Assembly: GCA_910589335.1 (NCBI GenBank)
Contig: CAJUTW010000057.1
Location: forward strand, 1 to 6,455
Source: an uncultured Bacilli bacterium
Lineage (GTDB): Bacteria; Bacillota_I; Bacilli_A; RF39; UBA660
Length of the DNA: 6,455 nt
Reading direction: 5' to 3'
Part shown: piece after piece, positions 6,226-6,455 of the stretch
How the letters are laid out: each line of letters begins with the position of its first letter
How positions within the stretch are numbered: position 1 is the stretch's first letter
Position numbers and translations under genes: made by a program
Notes under the pieces: model-generated
What the model saw: only the letters and a program-made list of their open reading frames with translations
What the model was told of the DNA's origin: nothing
Databases searched by the model: none

Positions 6226-6234
6226 CATATTCTA
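6226..6234 (+). promoter_or_regulatory. Candidate SigE/SigK-like -10 element before the collagen-like gene
   Basis: CATATTCTA (6226-6234) fits the mother-cell -10 pattern CATA, three bases, TA. The expected start lies near 6240, right at the ribosome site, leaving a leader of about 15 nt. I see no good SigK -35 (AC) or SigE -35 at the right distance, so this is a partial match supported mostly by the gene it precedes. Confidence 0.35.
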
Positions 6235-6253
6235 TATAGAAAGGAGAATGTAT

Positions 6254-6455
6254 ATGAATTGTTGTAATCATAACGATAATTTTGATAACAATACTTGTAA
6301 ACCAGTTTTCCATCCAACTAGACACATATTCTGTATAGGACCAACTGGTGCTACAGGTCCGACTGGTCCTACTGGACCTTCTGGTGGGCCTACTGGACCT
6401 ACTGGTGCCACTGGTCCTACCGGTCCTCAAGGTATCGCTGGTACTATTGGTGCTA
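6254..6455 (+). CDS. Collagen-like (Gly-X-Thr) spore surface protein, BclA-like, 3' end outside window
   Basis: The first 67 residues of a rightward gene that runs off the window. The N-terminal 28 residues are polar with four cysteines (3, 4, 15, 27) and no signal peptide: MNCCNHNDNF, then KPVFHPTRHIFC. From Gly29 the protein becomes a collagen-like Gly-X-Y array, mainly GPT and GAT, later GPQ, GIA and GTI. Such Thr-rich collagen-like regions are typical of exosporium glycoproteins of the BclA type, where the Thr residues are O-glycosylated and the chains trimerise. A single extra Gly at 44 breaks the triplet register. Of two in-frame ATGs, 6254 is preferred because AGGAG (6242-6246) is 7 nt away, while the ATG at 6248 is only 1 nt away. 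It is divergent from the LysM-SleC operon, which also points to the spore. A C-terminal globular domain is expected but not visible. Collagen-like arrays also occur in phage and cell-surface proteins. Confidence 0.85.
   Translation, partial: MNCCNHNDNFDNNTCKPVFHPTRHIFCIGPTGATGPTGPTGPSGGPTGPTGATGPTGPQGIAGTIGA

Noticed and set aside
6221..6430. A minus-strand frame rich in Arg, Thr and Ser
   Set aside because: It is the reverse reading of the Gly-X-Thr repeat codons of the collagen-like gene.

Overview
The window comes from a very AT-rich, low-GC Gram-positive, endospore-forming bacterium, most likely a clostridium-like Firmicute. Codon use is AGA/TTA-rich and the Shine-Dalgarno sites are strong AGGAG-type. 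TGG is used for Trp and TGA as a real stop. A SleC-type cortex-lytic enzyme, a multi-LysM protein without a signal peptide and a BclA-like collagen protein all point to a sporulating organism. Species cannot be told from the sequence.

Left part (1-2050): the first 65 bases hold two hairpins from something that lies mostly outside the window. Then comes htpG (Hsp90 chaperone), read leftward from a GTG start. It has a terminator that overlaps its stop codon and a clear promoter. The -35 box of that promoter sits inside a CIRCE operator, so HrcA heat-shock control is predicted.

Middle (2050-3500): a short stretch with a possible broken small ORF, then an unrecognised 342-residue protein with its own ribosome site and terminator. 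Next is an intergenic stretch of about 235 bases that may carry the tail of a lost gene.

Right part (3500-6455): a spore-surface and germination locus. A leftward operon of three tightly coupled genes (1-nt and 11-nt overlaps) encodes a five-LysM protein, a small beta-sandwich protein that looks like the N-terminal pro-region of SleC, and SleC itself. The SleC gene begins directly with its SpoIID/LytB-like catalytic domain and carries three peptidoglycan-binding repeats. The normally single SleC precursor thus appears split into two genes. Divergently, a collagen-like Gly-X-Thr protein starts at 6254 and runs off the window. The shared upstream region has candidate mother-cell sigma (SigE/SigK-like) promoters in both directions. 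A simple reading is that LysM protein and SleC are made in the mother cell and loaded at the cortex/coat, while the collagen-like protein decorates the outer spore surface. This reading is inference from domain content.
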